Origin: Bacteroidales bacterium
Lineage (GTDB): Bacteria > Bacteroidota > Bacteroidia > Bacteroidales > UBA10428
DNA length: 15,327 bases
Direction of reading: 5' to 3'
Assembly (NCBI GenBank): GCA_030626465.1
Contig: DAOUOU010000052.1
Location: 1 to 15,327, forward strand
Below, piece by piece: positions 1 to 8,900 of this stretch. Made by a program: the position numbers and the translations under genes. Every line of letters starts with the position of its first letter. Positions within the stretch are counted from its first letter, which is position 1. The notes beneath the pieces were generated by a model that was given only the letters and a program-made list of their open reading frames with translations, was not told the DNA's origin and searched no databases.

Positions 1-226
1 AAAAAGAAATGTATAACCCAGTGTATCTGGTCTGAATAGTTCTAAAGTACCCACAAAATAATTTCGATTGATTCTTCCGCTTCTTTTCACCACAACCTGC
101 TTATTTTCACAAAACATCCAGCTCCATTATGATTTTGGAAGGCTTGAAGATGGTACCAAACGAAATTATTTTGTGGGTACTTTAGAACTATTCAGACCAG
201 ATACACTGGGTTATACATTTCTTTTT
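1..226. repeat. 66-bp perfect inverted repeat at window edge (arms 1-66 and 161-226)
   Basis: Read base by base, the reverse complement of 1-66 is identical to 161-226, with a 94-nt spacer. The 161-226 copy lies in frame inside the DUF5020-type gene and encodes conserved protein sequence, so it is the genuine copy; 1-66 is an antisense duplicate. Perfect identity over 66 bp, starting at base 1 and copying coding DNA, is typical of a fold-back chimera from amplification or assembly at a contig end. A real invertible or hairpin structure is possible but less likely. The consequence is that sequence left of about base 67 should not be trusted as the native upstream region. Confidence 0.9.
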
Positions 227-781
227 GCCGATTTTGAGTTCAACTCACCTGATCGTCCGCGAGGGGTCTCCTTAGGCTATTTTGAGATTGCACGCAATTT
301 TTATATGCCATGGTTCAGAAATAATAAAACATTTCGCGAACTTGGTTTTCATATCGAGTACAACGATGGAAGCGTGATTTATGAAATTGACTCTGTTGTA
401 TACGGAGAAAATCTTCGCAACTCGTGGCTTGCAGGCGTGGAATATCCTTTCAGACTGGGAGATTTTACCCTGAACACCATGCTCCTGTACAAGTATATAA
501 GAGGTTCTTCCGGTGCGGATTTTCAACTGACCTTCGTCTGGTATCATTCCCTGTTCAATAATAAAATAACCCTGTCAGGCTATGCGGACATCTGGACACA
601 GAACGATTTTTATAAAAACCCTGATGAGAAGATATTTGTACTGTATGGTGAGCCCCAGGTATGGTTTAACATAAACTCTCATTTGTCAGTTGGTAGCGAA
701 TTCAGGATCTCTAAAAACTTTGTCTTTGGCAGTGAACGAATTGAAGTATTTCCTACACTTGGGATGAAATGGCAATTTTAG
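68..781 (+). CDS. DUF5020-type outer-membrane protein, 5' end missing
   Basis: The 237 visible residues resemble the DUF5020 family of Bacteroidota, predicted outer-membrane beta-barrels with some likeness to Tsx-type nucleoside channels; the function is not established. The sequence opens with the hydrophobic end of a signal peptide (LPLLFTTTCLFSQ, then NIQLHYDFG, the family's usual mature start). It continues as alternating aromatic/polar strands and ends in WQF, a terminal aromatic typical of barrel proteins inserted by BAM. The apparent TTG start at 68 sits directly after the fold-back junction at 66/67, so the real ATG and first signal-peptide residues are most likely lost; treat the gene as 5' partial. 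It is convergent with the GH105 gene and separated from it by 59 nt. Substrate and regulation cannot be read from the sequence. Confidence 0.75.
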   Translation: MILPLLFTTTCLFSQNIQLHYDFGRLEDGTKRNYFVGTLELFRPDTLGYTFLFADFEFNSPDRPRGVSLGYFEIARNFYMPWFRNNKTFRELGFHIEYNDGSVIYEIDSVVYGENLRNSWLAGVEYPFRLGDFTLNTMLLYKYIRGSSGADFQLTFVWYHSLFNNKITLSGYADIWTQNDFYKNPDEKIFVLYGEPQVWFNINSHLSVGSEFRISKNFVFGSERIEVFPTLGMKWQF

Positions 782-790
782 TTCGGTACT

Positions 791-847
791 GTTTTAGTCC
801 CCTGGTCACAATGGCCACCACTCACCAGGATCGGAGGTAACTAAAAC
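791..847. terminator. Possible bidirectional terminator (nested inverted repeat)
   Basis: Between the two convergent stop codons an outer 8-bp stem (GTTTTAGT at 791-798 with ACTAAAAC at 840-847) encloses an inner 6-bp stem (CCTGGT at 801-806 with ACCAGG at 824-829, 17-nt loop). The outer arm overlaps the GH105 stop codon. No clear U-tract follows on either strand and the stems are short, so this is a weak candidate supported mainly by its position. Confidence 0.3.
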
Positions 848-1941
848 TCCTCAACCAGCAAACTGTATGCAAACCATAAGACCGGGGCATGCCCGTGCAG
901 ATCGCCCGTTGTACGGGGGCGGTCTAAATAATAGTTTATATCGTCGCTTTTACCCGTACCTATACAAACATCTCTTAATTTTCCATCTTCATTGATATAA
1001 GTAACCAGAGCTTTCCAGGCCTTCTGATAGGCCTGTGTAAAATTCGCCTCTGGTAAAAGCCCTTTCTTAACGCCAACTGCTATTGCATAACCAAACATGG
1101 CGGTCGATGAAGTTTCTTTCCATGAATCCGCATGATCGATCAATTGTCTCCACATGCCATCTTCTGCCTGGTACTCAAGCAAGGCATTCATCATTTTCAG
1201 ATAGCCTTTTCGTATGGACGCATAATGCGGATTGTTTACCGGTAATTCGGACAGTAATTCTGCCAGTCCGGCTGCTACCCATCCATTCCCTCTCCCCCAG
1301 AAAAACGGTGCGCCTTCCCCATGATGAAACAAGCCATTTGACTGTTGTAGTTTCTGAAGATAGGAGTCAATCTCCAGTGCTGCCCTCTCAAGGTAAATCT
1401 TCTTCCCCGTAACTCTGAATGCCTGAACCTGCAAACTACCGATCATCCAGACATCATCAATCCAGTATCGGGTCTGATTTGTTAAGCCATTGGGCAAAGG
1501 ATTCTCCCATTGCTTATCGGCCAGATGGAGTCCCTGCTCCAGAAATTTTTCCTTATCGTTATGCATATACAATTCAAGTGGTAAAATACCATACACGTTT
1601 GCATCCACATGGTTTTCCGTATTGATTATACTATCGTCTATTACTCTTGAATAACGATCGGATAATTTTTTAAGTGTCACAGAATCATTCAGCACACTTG
1701 CCAGCCGTGCTGCTCCAAAGCCCGTACAGGCTTCTGCATAATGAACAGCAGTGGCATGATCCGCTATGTACATCATAAAATCGGTTCTGCCTAACAGATC
1801 ATCAATAATCATCGTACCAATTACCTCAGGTGAGGTGTTCTCTGTCCAGAAAATATTGGCATCACTATCTTTTGATTCCTTGCATGAATGAAAGCCGATT
1901 GACAGGCTTAGAAACAAAATATAAACCGCGGAAGTTTTCAT
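841..1941 (-). CDS. GH105/GH88-like unsaturated glycuronyl hydrolase, lipoprotein
   Basis: This 366-residue protein fits family GH105 (YteR/YesR type), which hydrates and cleaves the unsaturated uronic acid left by polysaccharide lyases, typically on rhamnogalacturonan fragments of pectin. An N-terminal lipoprotein signal ends in GFHSC (Cys20) and is followed by a charged KESKDSD stretch, so it is likely anchored to the envelope and perhaps surface exposed. The (alpha/alpha)6-barrel landmarks are present in order: RYWIDD (158-163, with the expected catalytic Asp region), GLFHH (203-207), WGRGNGW (215-221), MWRQLID (263-269) and ETSSTAMF (276-283). Length is normal for the family. It follows the HEAT-like gene by 42 nt on the same strand, so transcriptional read-through from the acs operon is possible, but a functional link is not obvious. 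Exact substrate is unassigned. Confidence 0.85.
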   Translation of the reverse strand: MKTSAVYILFLSLSIGFHSCKESKDSDANIFWTENTSPEVIGTMIIDDLLGRTDFMMYIADHATAVHYAEACTGFGAARLASVLNDSVTLKKLSDRYSRVIDDSIINTENHVDANVYGILPLELYMHNDKEKFLEQGLHLADKQWENPLPNGLTNQTRYWIDDVWMIGSLQVQAFRVTGKKIYLERAALEIDSYLQKLQQSNGLFHHGEGAPFFWGRGNGWVAAGLAELLSELPVNNPHYASIRKGYLKMMNALLEYQAEDGMWRQLIDHADSWKETSSTAMFGYAIAVGVKKGLLPEANFTQAYQKAWKALVTYINEDGKLRDVCIGTGKSDDINYYLDRPRTTGDLHGHAPVLWFAYSLLVEEF

Positions 1942-1983
1942 CTGTCTGTTTGTTTTTGTTTGTGCAAGTTTAAGAATTATTAT

Positions 1984-2154
1984 TCATGCCTGATGTTTCT
2001 GTGAGATACATTTCAACTTTTCTCTTAATTCTTTCAAACACAATTCATCTCCGATATCAGCAAGTATGTTCATTGCTTCTATTCGTTTGGATTGATCCTC
2101 ACTATCCAAATTTCGAATACAATAATTGATCTCTTTATCCTCAATATTAGGCAT
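1984..2154 (-). CDS. Small HEAT-like helical protein, 56 aa
   Basis: An open frame runs from ATG at 2154 to TGA at 1984-1986, encoding 56 residues that begin MPNIEDKEINYCIRNL. Residues 18-48 (from LDSEDQSKRIEAMNILADIG into CLKELREKL) have the pattern of one HEAT/armadillo-type helical hairpin: a small residue and Asp-Gly turn between two amphipathic helices. It contains Cys12, Cys39 and Cys49. It lies between the zinc-ribbon gene (84 nt upstream) and the GH105 gene (42 nt downstream) on the operon strand, and fills what would otherwise be an empty 297-nt gap. No Shine-Dalgarno is visible, as for most genes here. Function is unknown; a protein-protein contact role is only a guess. Residue composition looks genuinely coding, but the gene is short. 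Confidence 0.55.
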   Translation of the reverse strand: MPNIEDKEINYCIRNLDSEDQSKRIEAMNILADIGDELCLKELREKLKCISQKHQA

Positions 2155-2238
2155 GTCTTAACTATTATTTGTATTCCCTCAAACTAATACATTCAATTCT
2201 GCAGCATATGGGTATATTGTCTTGAATTCAGCCTAAGT

Positions 2239-2469
2239 CTATTTCATTAGCTCCCCAACAATACATTCATCGGCATGTTTGCACCACTCGGCACAACCAA
2301 TATCAATTTTTGGGTTTCGAATGATCGTGTTACATTTTGTACAGGTATGAAAAGGATCATCTTTCCAGAATTCTATTTCATTCCCGCAATTTGGGCACCT
2401 GACATCAAAAATATCTTCCGGTTTCCAGAATCTCTGATCCTGCCCGGGGCATCTTAGTTTATTTGCCAT
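2239..2469 (-). CDS. Cys-rich zinc-ribbon-like small protein, 76 aa
   Basis: I do not recognise a named family. The protein has eight cysteines in a regular layout: Cys7, a CPNC knuckle (25-28), a CTKC knuckle (43-46), then a C-terminal CAEWC (59-63) with Cys69. The two CxxC knuckles 15 residues apart resemble a zinc ribbon or rubredoxin-like fold binding one Zn or Fe. The C-terminal C-x3-C-x5-C, possibly with Cys7, could form a second site, possibly an iron-sulfur cluster. No signal peptide or membrane segment is present, so it is cytoplasmic. It lies 106 nt after acsV on the same strand, so it may belong to the CODH/ACS operon as an accessory factor, but nothing in the sequence proves this. 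The start is the first ATG and gives MANKLRCPG. Confidence 0.75.
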   Translation of the reverse strand: MANKLRCPGQDQRFWKPEDIFDVRCPNCGNEIEFWKDDPFHTCTKCNTIIRNPKIDIGCAEWCKHADECIVGELMK

Positions 2470-2575
2470 ACTGGTTGATTTTTATTTTTTCTTTCCACAC
2501 AGTCGTATTGGTATATTCTGATAAAGATATAAGCTTTTAATGACTCATTTTTCCATTCTCCCATGTGACTCTTAC

Positions 2576-4507
2576 TCATTTCTCAGATGGAATCTTATTT
2601 GTTTCTTTTATCAATTCGTCTACCGATGGAAATAAACTATGATCTGTATGAGGCATGAAGAGTGCGGCAGTATATTGATCCATATAGCTGGAATCAGTAC
2701 TTAAATCAATATATGTCATACGATTTGCCAGTCTGATCTGTTTTTCCCTGAAATCCTGGGAGATCAGAATCATAGACGATCCGATTAAGGATGCATTCCC
2801 AATATATCTGAATTTATCCAGCGGCTGATCCGGGATTAAACCTATTATCTTCGCATTGTTCAAGTCCAGAAACCTGCCAAATCCGCCAGCAATGTAAATG
2901 TTTGAAACATCATCAAAAGAAATTTCCAGTTGCTTCGTTATTAAGCAACAAGCCGAATAAATAGCTGCCTTTGCCCTGATTATATTTTCAATTTCTATCT
3001 CCGATATTTTTATTGCTCCTGAGGTTCCGCTTTGATCAGCAGGAACAATGGTATACATTGCTTTTTTCCCTGACACTGTAATGGCTGGATTTTTCCTTTC
3101 CCTATTTAATCGTCCGGCAGGATCAATACATCCGGTCAATAGCAGATTCGCTAATAACGAGATAATTCCCGTGCCGCAAATACCAACGGGTTTTGCATTG
3201 CCAATCGTGGAATATCTTGCTTCTCCGCTTTCCCGGTCAATTTCAACTTTATCAATAGCTCCGATAGCAGCGCGCATTCCATCTTCAATTCCACCACCTT
3301 CAAATGCCGGTCCGGCCGAACAGGCACAAGAAACAAGAAATTCTTTATTACCCAGTACAATTTCACCATTTGTCCCGATATCGATATAGAGGTTTATTTC
3401 TTCGCTGTCTGTAGCAAGATCTGTGCATAACAAACCTGCTGTGATATCTCCCCCTACATAACTACCCACACAGGGTGAAAAATAGAGCCAGGCATCCGGA
3501 TTAATATCAATTCCAACATCATGTGCAGTAACATAGGGCACACTAAGTAAGGTTGGAGTATATGGTTCAAGGCGGATGTATTCAGGTTTAAGTCCCAGTA
3601 GTAAGTGGATCATCGTGGTGTTGCCCGACAATACTGCATTAGAAATTTCCATTTTTCCAACCCTTCTTGTCGTTATGATTTGTTCAATCAAATGATTAAT
3701 TGTACCCAGAATAAGTTGTCTGAGTTCCTCAAGTCTTTCGGGTCGGTTTGCATAATTGATTCTGCTAATAATGTCAAGACCGCATTTAATTTGAGCATTG
3801 TAGGCTGTGGATGTACCAATAGTCTTAGCTTGCGAGAGATTGGATAGTTGAACTGCCACAGTGGTGGTACCGATATCAACCGCAATACCAAAAAGCTTTT
3901 CTGTTGTATCGCCGGGTTCCAGACCAACAACATGATAATCTTCAGGTTCACGGATTAGAATAATAGTAATCGCCCCGCTTTCCTGCCTGATTATATCAGC
4001 TGCCTTACGAATGACAGACAGCGGATAGATTACTCTTTTAGGTCCCCAGTCAGCTTGAATTTGACGGGTTAATCTGTCGATATCCGAGAGACCATCCTGG
4101 CTCTTAGGTAGAGGAACCTGTATCAGCCATTTAACTGCAAGGGGATTATAATCTATATGAGTTGGGAATAAATCCTGCTGAATTAACTTAACATCATCAG
4201 AAATGTCTGATACACTATCATTTACATATGCAACCTGATTGGGGATGCGTACAACTGCATCCTGGTCTGTTATTTTGGTGCGGCATGCACATATATAGCC
4301 ATCGCTTATTTCCTCTCTTGATAATTTACCAAAACTATCTGAGTCTACTTTTCCCGATTGGATTTTTACAACACACTTTCCGCAAGTCCCTTTACCTCCG
4401 CATTGGTAGTCAAGCTCAATTTCAGCCTTTTTTAAAAGAGTAATAAGATCATCTCCTGCCCGGGCTTTTATTTGTTTTCCTGATGGCTGGAAAGTAATTA
4501 TCGGCAT
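2576..4507 (-). CDS. acsV: RACo/AcsV: corrinoid protein reductive activator
   Basis: RACo reactivates the corrinoid iron-sulfur protein after accidental oxidation to Co(II), using ATP hydrolysis to drive a low-potential electron onto cobalt. From the chosen start (643 aa) the order is: an N-terminal plant-type [2Fe-2S] ferredoxin domain with CGGKGTCGKC and a distal Cys (Cys36, 42, 45, 75); a linker region; then an ASKHA-type ATPase region (DUF4445) with AVDIGTTT (209-216), YIDIGTNGE (374-382), the GGGIEDGMRAAIGAI stretch (404-418) and AGGFG (540-544). An upstream in-frame ATG at 4543 would add 12 residues and overlap acsC. I prefer 4507 because homologues begin close to the P-x-x-x-F-x-P-x-G-K strand. 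It starts 25 nt after acsC, its substrate's gene, consistent with co-transcription. Length matches the family. Confidence 0.93.
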   Translation of the reverse strand: MPIITFQPSGKQIKARAGDDLITLLKKAEIELDYQCGGKGTCGKCVVKIQSGKVDSDSFGKLSREEISDGYICACRTKITDQDAVVRIPNQVAYVNDSVSDISDDVKLIQQDLFPTHIDYNPLAVKWLIQVPLPKSQDGLSDIDRLTRQIQADWGPKRVIYPLSVIRKAADIIRQESGAITIILIREPEDYHVVGLEPGDTTEKLFGIAVDIGTTTVAVQLSNLSQAKTIGTSTAYNAQIKCGLDIISRINYANRPERLEELRQLILGTINHLIEQIITTRRVGKMEISNAVLSGNTTMIHLLLGLKPEYIRLEPYTPTLLSVPYVTAHDVGIDINPDAWLYFSPCVGSYVGGDITAGLLCTDLATDSEEINLYIDIGTNGEIVLGNKEFLVSCACSAGPAFEGGGIEDGMRAAIGAIDKVEIDRESGEARYSTIGNAKPVGICGTGIISLLANLLLTGCIDPAGRLNRERKNPAITVSGKKAMYTIVPADQSGTSGAIKISEIEIENIIRAKAAIYSACCLITKQLEISFDDVSNIYIAGGFGRFLDLNNAKIIGLIPDQPLDKFRYIGNASLIGSSMILISQDFREKQIRLANRMTYIDLSTDSSYMDQYTAALFMPHTDHSLFPSVDELIKETNKIPSEK

Positions 4508-4532
4508 ATTTAAAAAATAATAAGTTGAATGA

Positions 4533-5873
4533 TCAACTTGCAAATTTTACCTTGATGAAGCTTTCCAGATCAGCTGCCTCTTGTGGACCGACCAGCACCT
4601 TCCATCCGGGTAAATTTTCTTCAAGTTCACCGCTAATTTGAGAAACATATCCGGGAATTACAATTTCGCGGGTTTCAACCTGATCTTCAAAGTTCATTTC
4701 CTTGATTGCACTAGCAATGGATGCACCTGAAAATTTTCCGGCTGCCCAGGCTGTTAAAACACTCATACCTTCGCATTGAGGCACTACCAGCCAGGCGCTG
4801 ATTCCGCTGTTTTCAATTTCTCCGGATACTAGAAAATAAGTAAGTGAGAAATTGGTAGTAACAAACACAGGTGATTTTTTATCGGGCTCTCCTACCGGAT
4901 AAGCTTTAGGATCAACCTGTATCGGTTTTTGCGGATCGGTAAAAATATTCAGACGCAGCGTCATTAATGAAACAAGCTGGGCAGGATTGAAGGCTGGCAA
5001 CACGCAAATACCACCATATTTTGATATCTCTGTAAGAGCGATAACAGTCTCTTCCAGGAGATCACCGGATTGAATGTATTTAATACTCGCATAGCCCAAT
5101 GGTTTGTAATTGTTTTTAATAGCCATTCGGCGTGCAATGGTATTTGTCTGGAATTGTTCTGCTAAGGATCCTGTCTGAAAATTGATGAGCAAATCATTAA
5201 AGCCATCATTCTTAATAGTCTCTGTTAAAGATGCCAATTCATTGAGGTTTGGAGCAGTTACAGAAAGTATGTGCCCATTTTCAACTGCAATTTCTTTTAA
5301 CTCTTTCCAATTGTCTTTGTTTGCATAGGCAATCACACTGGCTGATCCCTTTATCGCTTCAGAAGCTTTTTTCAGAGCTTCCACATCTGTACTTTGAAGA
5401 ATGATGGGTCTCTGTGTTTTATCCCAGGCATTTTTTACCACTTCAGTAAATTTTTTGCTATCCCCGCTTTTGTGAGTGACAGATACCATTTCAATTGTTA
5501 AAGTCTCTCCAACCCTTTCCAATTCATAGTTCTTAATGGATTCAAGTGTTGTATTAATGGTATCGGTGTTTTCACTATCATCAATATTTATAGCAAATAA
5601 GGTGTGATTTACAAAAGTTTTGTCGTGTCTGTACAACACTGTTTCATCACCAAGTTTAAGCTCTTTTTCCTTACCAAATTGAACGGTTTTTACAGGCGGT
5701 TCGCTGGCTGCCCCGAGAACTTGTTTGGCTTCTTCTGATGCATAGGGGCACTCCGAGAGATTTGCTTTTTTTGAAGCAAGCTTCATGGCGAAAGCCAGAC
5801 AAGTATTTGAACCACACTCTTTACAATTGGTTTTTGGTAATAACTTTTGTATCTGCAATCCTGTTAATGCCAT
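4533..5873 (-). CDS. acsC: Corrinoid iron-sulfur protein large subunit AcsC
   Basis: This is the large (gamma) subunit of CFeSP, the methyl carrier that delivers CH3 from methyl-folate to the A-cluster of acetyl-CoA synthase. The 446-residue length is that of the family. An N-terminal [4Fe-4S] domain carries Cys17, Cys20, Cys25 and Cys42 (TNCKECGSNTC then SECPY), the cluster used in reductive activation. A TIM-barrel middle follows, and the C-terminal cobalamin-binding domain is marked by TTNFSLTYF (339-347), EGMSVLTAWAAGKFSG (368-383), IPGYVS (406-411) and GWKVLVGPQEA (423-433). It lies 41 nt after the fused acsB/acsD gene, whose C-terminal part is its expected dimer partner, and 25 nt before acsV. 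No Shine-Dalgarno is seen upstream. All key residues appear intact. Confidence 0.96.
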   Translation of the reverse strand: MALTGLQIQKLLPKTNCKECGSNTCLAFAMKLASKKANLSECPYASEEAKQVLGAASEPPVKTVQFGKEKELKLGDETVLYRHDKTFVNHTLFAINIDDSENTDTINTTLESIKNYELERVGETLTIEMVSVTHKSGDSKKFTEVVKNAWDKTQRPIILQSTDVEALKKASEAIKGSASVIAYANKDNWKELKEIAVENGHILSVTAPNLNELASLTETIKNDGFNDLLINFQTGSLAEQFQTNTIARRMAIKNNYKPLGYASIKYIQSGDLLEETVIALTEISKYGGICVLPAFNPAQLVSLMTLRLNIFTDPQKPIQVDPKAYPVGEPDKKSPVFVTTNFSLTYFLVSGEIENSGISAWLVVPQCEGMSVLTAWAAGKFSGASIASAIKEMNFEDQVETREIVIPGYVSQISGELEENLPGWKVLVGPQEAADLESFIKVKFAS

Positions 5874-5914
5874 ATCACTGTTTTATTAATTCTCATTATT
5901 CATTATAGCAATAA

Positions 5915-8900
5915 TTATTTTGTGTCCATCAATTTAAAAATGGTGCGTTTCAAAGCCATAGCAGCTTCGGGATTATACATAATAAGTATATCCGCTCCGG
6001 CATATAATAAGTTAGTTGCAGTGGTCAATTCCCATGCTGCAGCACGCTTCTCCAAATCACCCCATACCGGAAATTCTGATTCGGTGGCTTTACTCTCTTT
6101 TATTTTTGCACATTCCTGTCCGGGCGATACAATCATTGGTCCTGCCAGCATCTTATCGCCATTTATTCCTGTTAAGCGTATGCGTTCCATAACAGAGTAG
6201 CAGTATTCAATACCATATCCCACTGCACCTGTCATTGGATCCATAACAATCTGTTCAGGTTTAATATCCATATTGGTTAACAGGATATTTAACTGTTTGC
6301 CAATATTTACATCAATCGGACTTTGCGACACAATATTATGACCATATGCAAGGGCGGCACCGGCAATCGTCTTGTAATTGTCCTGTTCAATCCAGTTAAG
6401 CAGAAGGTTTTCTCCTGCAAACGCCTGTGCAATAGCCTTCATTACTTTATTGTTCTTTTCATAGTTATTATGACCTGTTATTATCAGCGGAACTTCAACC
6501 GCATCCAATACCGATTTTACAAGTTTTACAGATTCTTCTTCTGACCGGTTACCCCTTTCAGGGTGTGTTCCGTCCAATCGCACACTAATTATGTCAGCAT
6601 TATATTTCTCGACACATGCCTGTGCCATCTTTGCAGGATTATCCACCAGATCACCATATATATTTTTAAGGACAGCAGGGTATTTTGCACTGACAATATC
6701 AAAAACCTCCATAGCAACCAGAGGTCTGTTTGGCATTTCACCCTCCCAAAGATGAAATGGCATACAGGCTGCGCCTCCAATAGTATATGTTTTTCCATGG
6801 GTACCCCCTTCTTTTTTTGTAGCTCCCAGTGTAACGCTCCATACAGGAACCTCGCACTTTTCTTTAGGTATTGTAAAAGCTGTTACTCCGCTTAATTTTT
6901 CTTTGGCACCGGGCCCTGCAGGTCCCTTCACAGATGTAATCACCTCTTCTTTTATCTGTTCGACTTTTTCTTTTTTATCGATAACAGAAGCACTGACGTC
7001 CAAAAACTGATTGCTTAATGTATTGATTATTTCCCTGGCAACCTCCTGTGTAATATCAGTCCTCAATTGTTCGGTAACTTCTTTTGTAATTTGTTTTTTC
7101 AGCTCTTCAATCAGATCAGCTGAGACAGGTTTTTCATGATCTGCCGGCTTTGTATCGACTGGTTTATCTGCTGAATGTTCTTCCTGTTCTTTCTCCGGTT
7201 GTTCGGAAACAGGATCTGTTGTATCACTTGTCCGGTCTTCGGCATAGATTGCCATATCATCCATATCGAGGGCAGGGTGTTTGACTTTCTCCATAAATAC
7301 TTTGATAACATCTGTTTCTGTGCCAACAGTCTCATCTGCTATCTTGTCAAGTAAATCGGGAACACCCTGTTCTTCAAATCTTTTAATAAGATCGGGGGCA
7401 AGAAGTTCCTTCAGTTCTTTTGGCATCCATACCAGTCTTTTAAAACCACCCTCGGTAAACAGAAATTTTTTCGATGTAAGAAATACTTTGCCGACGCCAA
7501 TAAATCCTGGGGTTTGCTGTCCTCCGCCAACATTGCCTGCCAATGTTGAGAACGACATTCCAACAGGTGTATCGTCCTGAAATTCCCTGTTTACAACCAT
7601 GACACCATTTAATTCCGGAACATAAGCACAAATAGCCTCAAAGCATCCGCAACTGGTCATTGGATTATTCATTATTGAATAAGCTGAAAAGCTTTTTATT
7701 GCTTTATGGCTATTCTTAAATACATATTCATCAATTCCCTGCCAGATGCCCCTTTTCGGATCAAGGCATTTGCCTTTGATAACAGGTTGATTGGGACCTG
7801 TTTTATCAATTTCAAAGGCTGCTTTTCCATCCAGCCAGTTGTATGCTCCACATAAACCAAGACGTTCCGGTGTGATAATACATACATGGTCGGGAGCAAA
7901 CGACTGGCATAACAAACAGGAGTAAAAGGTGTCCACCGATTCATCGGTCATTGATTCAAGCCTCCTGTTCCTTTCATCGTATACTTTTCTGGCTATCGCG
8001 AGCCTCTTATCCACCTCTTTCTGATCGGCAATTAAAGTCACTTTCACTTTATCAACGATAGCAGGATATTCGGAAAGCAGCTTGGCATGAAGTATCTCTC
8101 CGTAATGTTTGAGTCGAAGACCATTTGCAAATCCCGATTTTGAAATCCTTGTCCACATGATATCGCGTTGCCCCATATGCCAGATTCCTTCTGCTCCGTT
8201 TAACAGATGGTGTATCTGTCGCTCAAGTATGGGTTCAAAGTCAGGTTGCATCTTCCTGCCTGCAACTTCAACCCAGATACTTAAGGGCAAAGCTGAACCT
8301 TCTTCAACGGAATCAATTTCAGGGCCGATAATATCGATATCTCCGTCATTTATTTCATCAAGCGCAACGCTGGTTACAAACTCAAATGCACGGGTCTTGT
8401 TCCCTCCATATTCTATATGTACATCGGTTTTTCTGATGCGTTCACCTTCAAAAGCCGGACCATATGCAACAGGTATGGGTACCTTGGTAATTTTAATTTT
8501 ACAGCCCCTTACCTCCAGCGCCTTTTCAACCATCGATTCGTATGGTACATTTGAAACCACATGTTCATAGGTACATACTCCTGTTGGTAAGATTTCAGGA
8601 ATATCCGTATCGGCAATAACCGGAAATCCATAGTTTATTGCCCCTGCAGCTGCAGCATATTTTTCGGGAGTAACTTCTCCAAAAGCCAATACAAAGGCAA
8701 ATATCCTGTCTTTGTTGTATTTGAGGTTCCCTTTAAAATCGCCAGGCTTAATCCCACCGAAAGATAAAGCCGCCCGGTTTGCAAAGCCCAGGGCATAAAT
8801 CAGTGCCGAAACATCTTTTCCAAAAGGCACAAGACGTGTTTCCCATCCCAGTTGTATACCCTCTTCAGCAAGTTGTTCGGCGAACTGCTTGCCGTTGGTG

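Noticed and set aside
2576..4543. Longer RACo start at 4543 adding 12 residues and overlapping acsC
   Set aside because: The added residues do not resemble the family, whose ferredoxin domain starts near the ATG at 4507; the shorter start also removes the overlap.
7111..7335. Possible separate gene or frameshift at the ACS-AcsD junction
   Set aside because: The main frame is uninterrupted from ACS through linker to AcsD, and the alternative frame here encodes nothing recognisable.
8109..8570. 153-codon plus-strand open frame antisense to the ACS domain
   Set aside because: It is a shadow of the strongly conserved acsB coding frame and shows no domain of its own.
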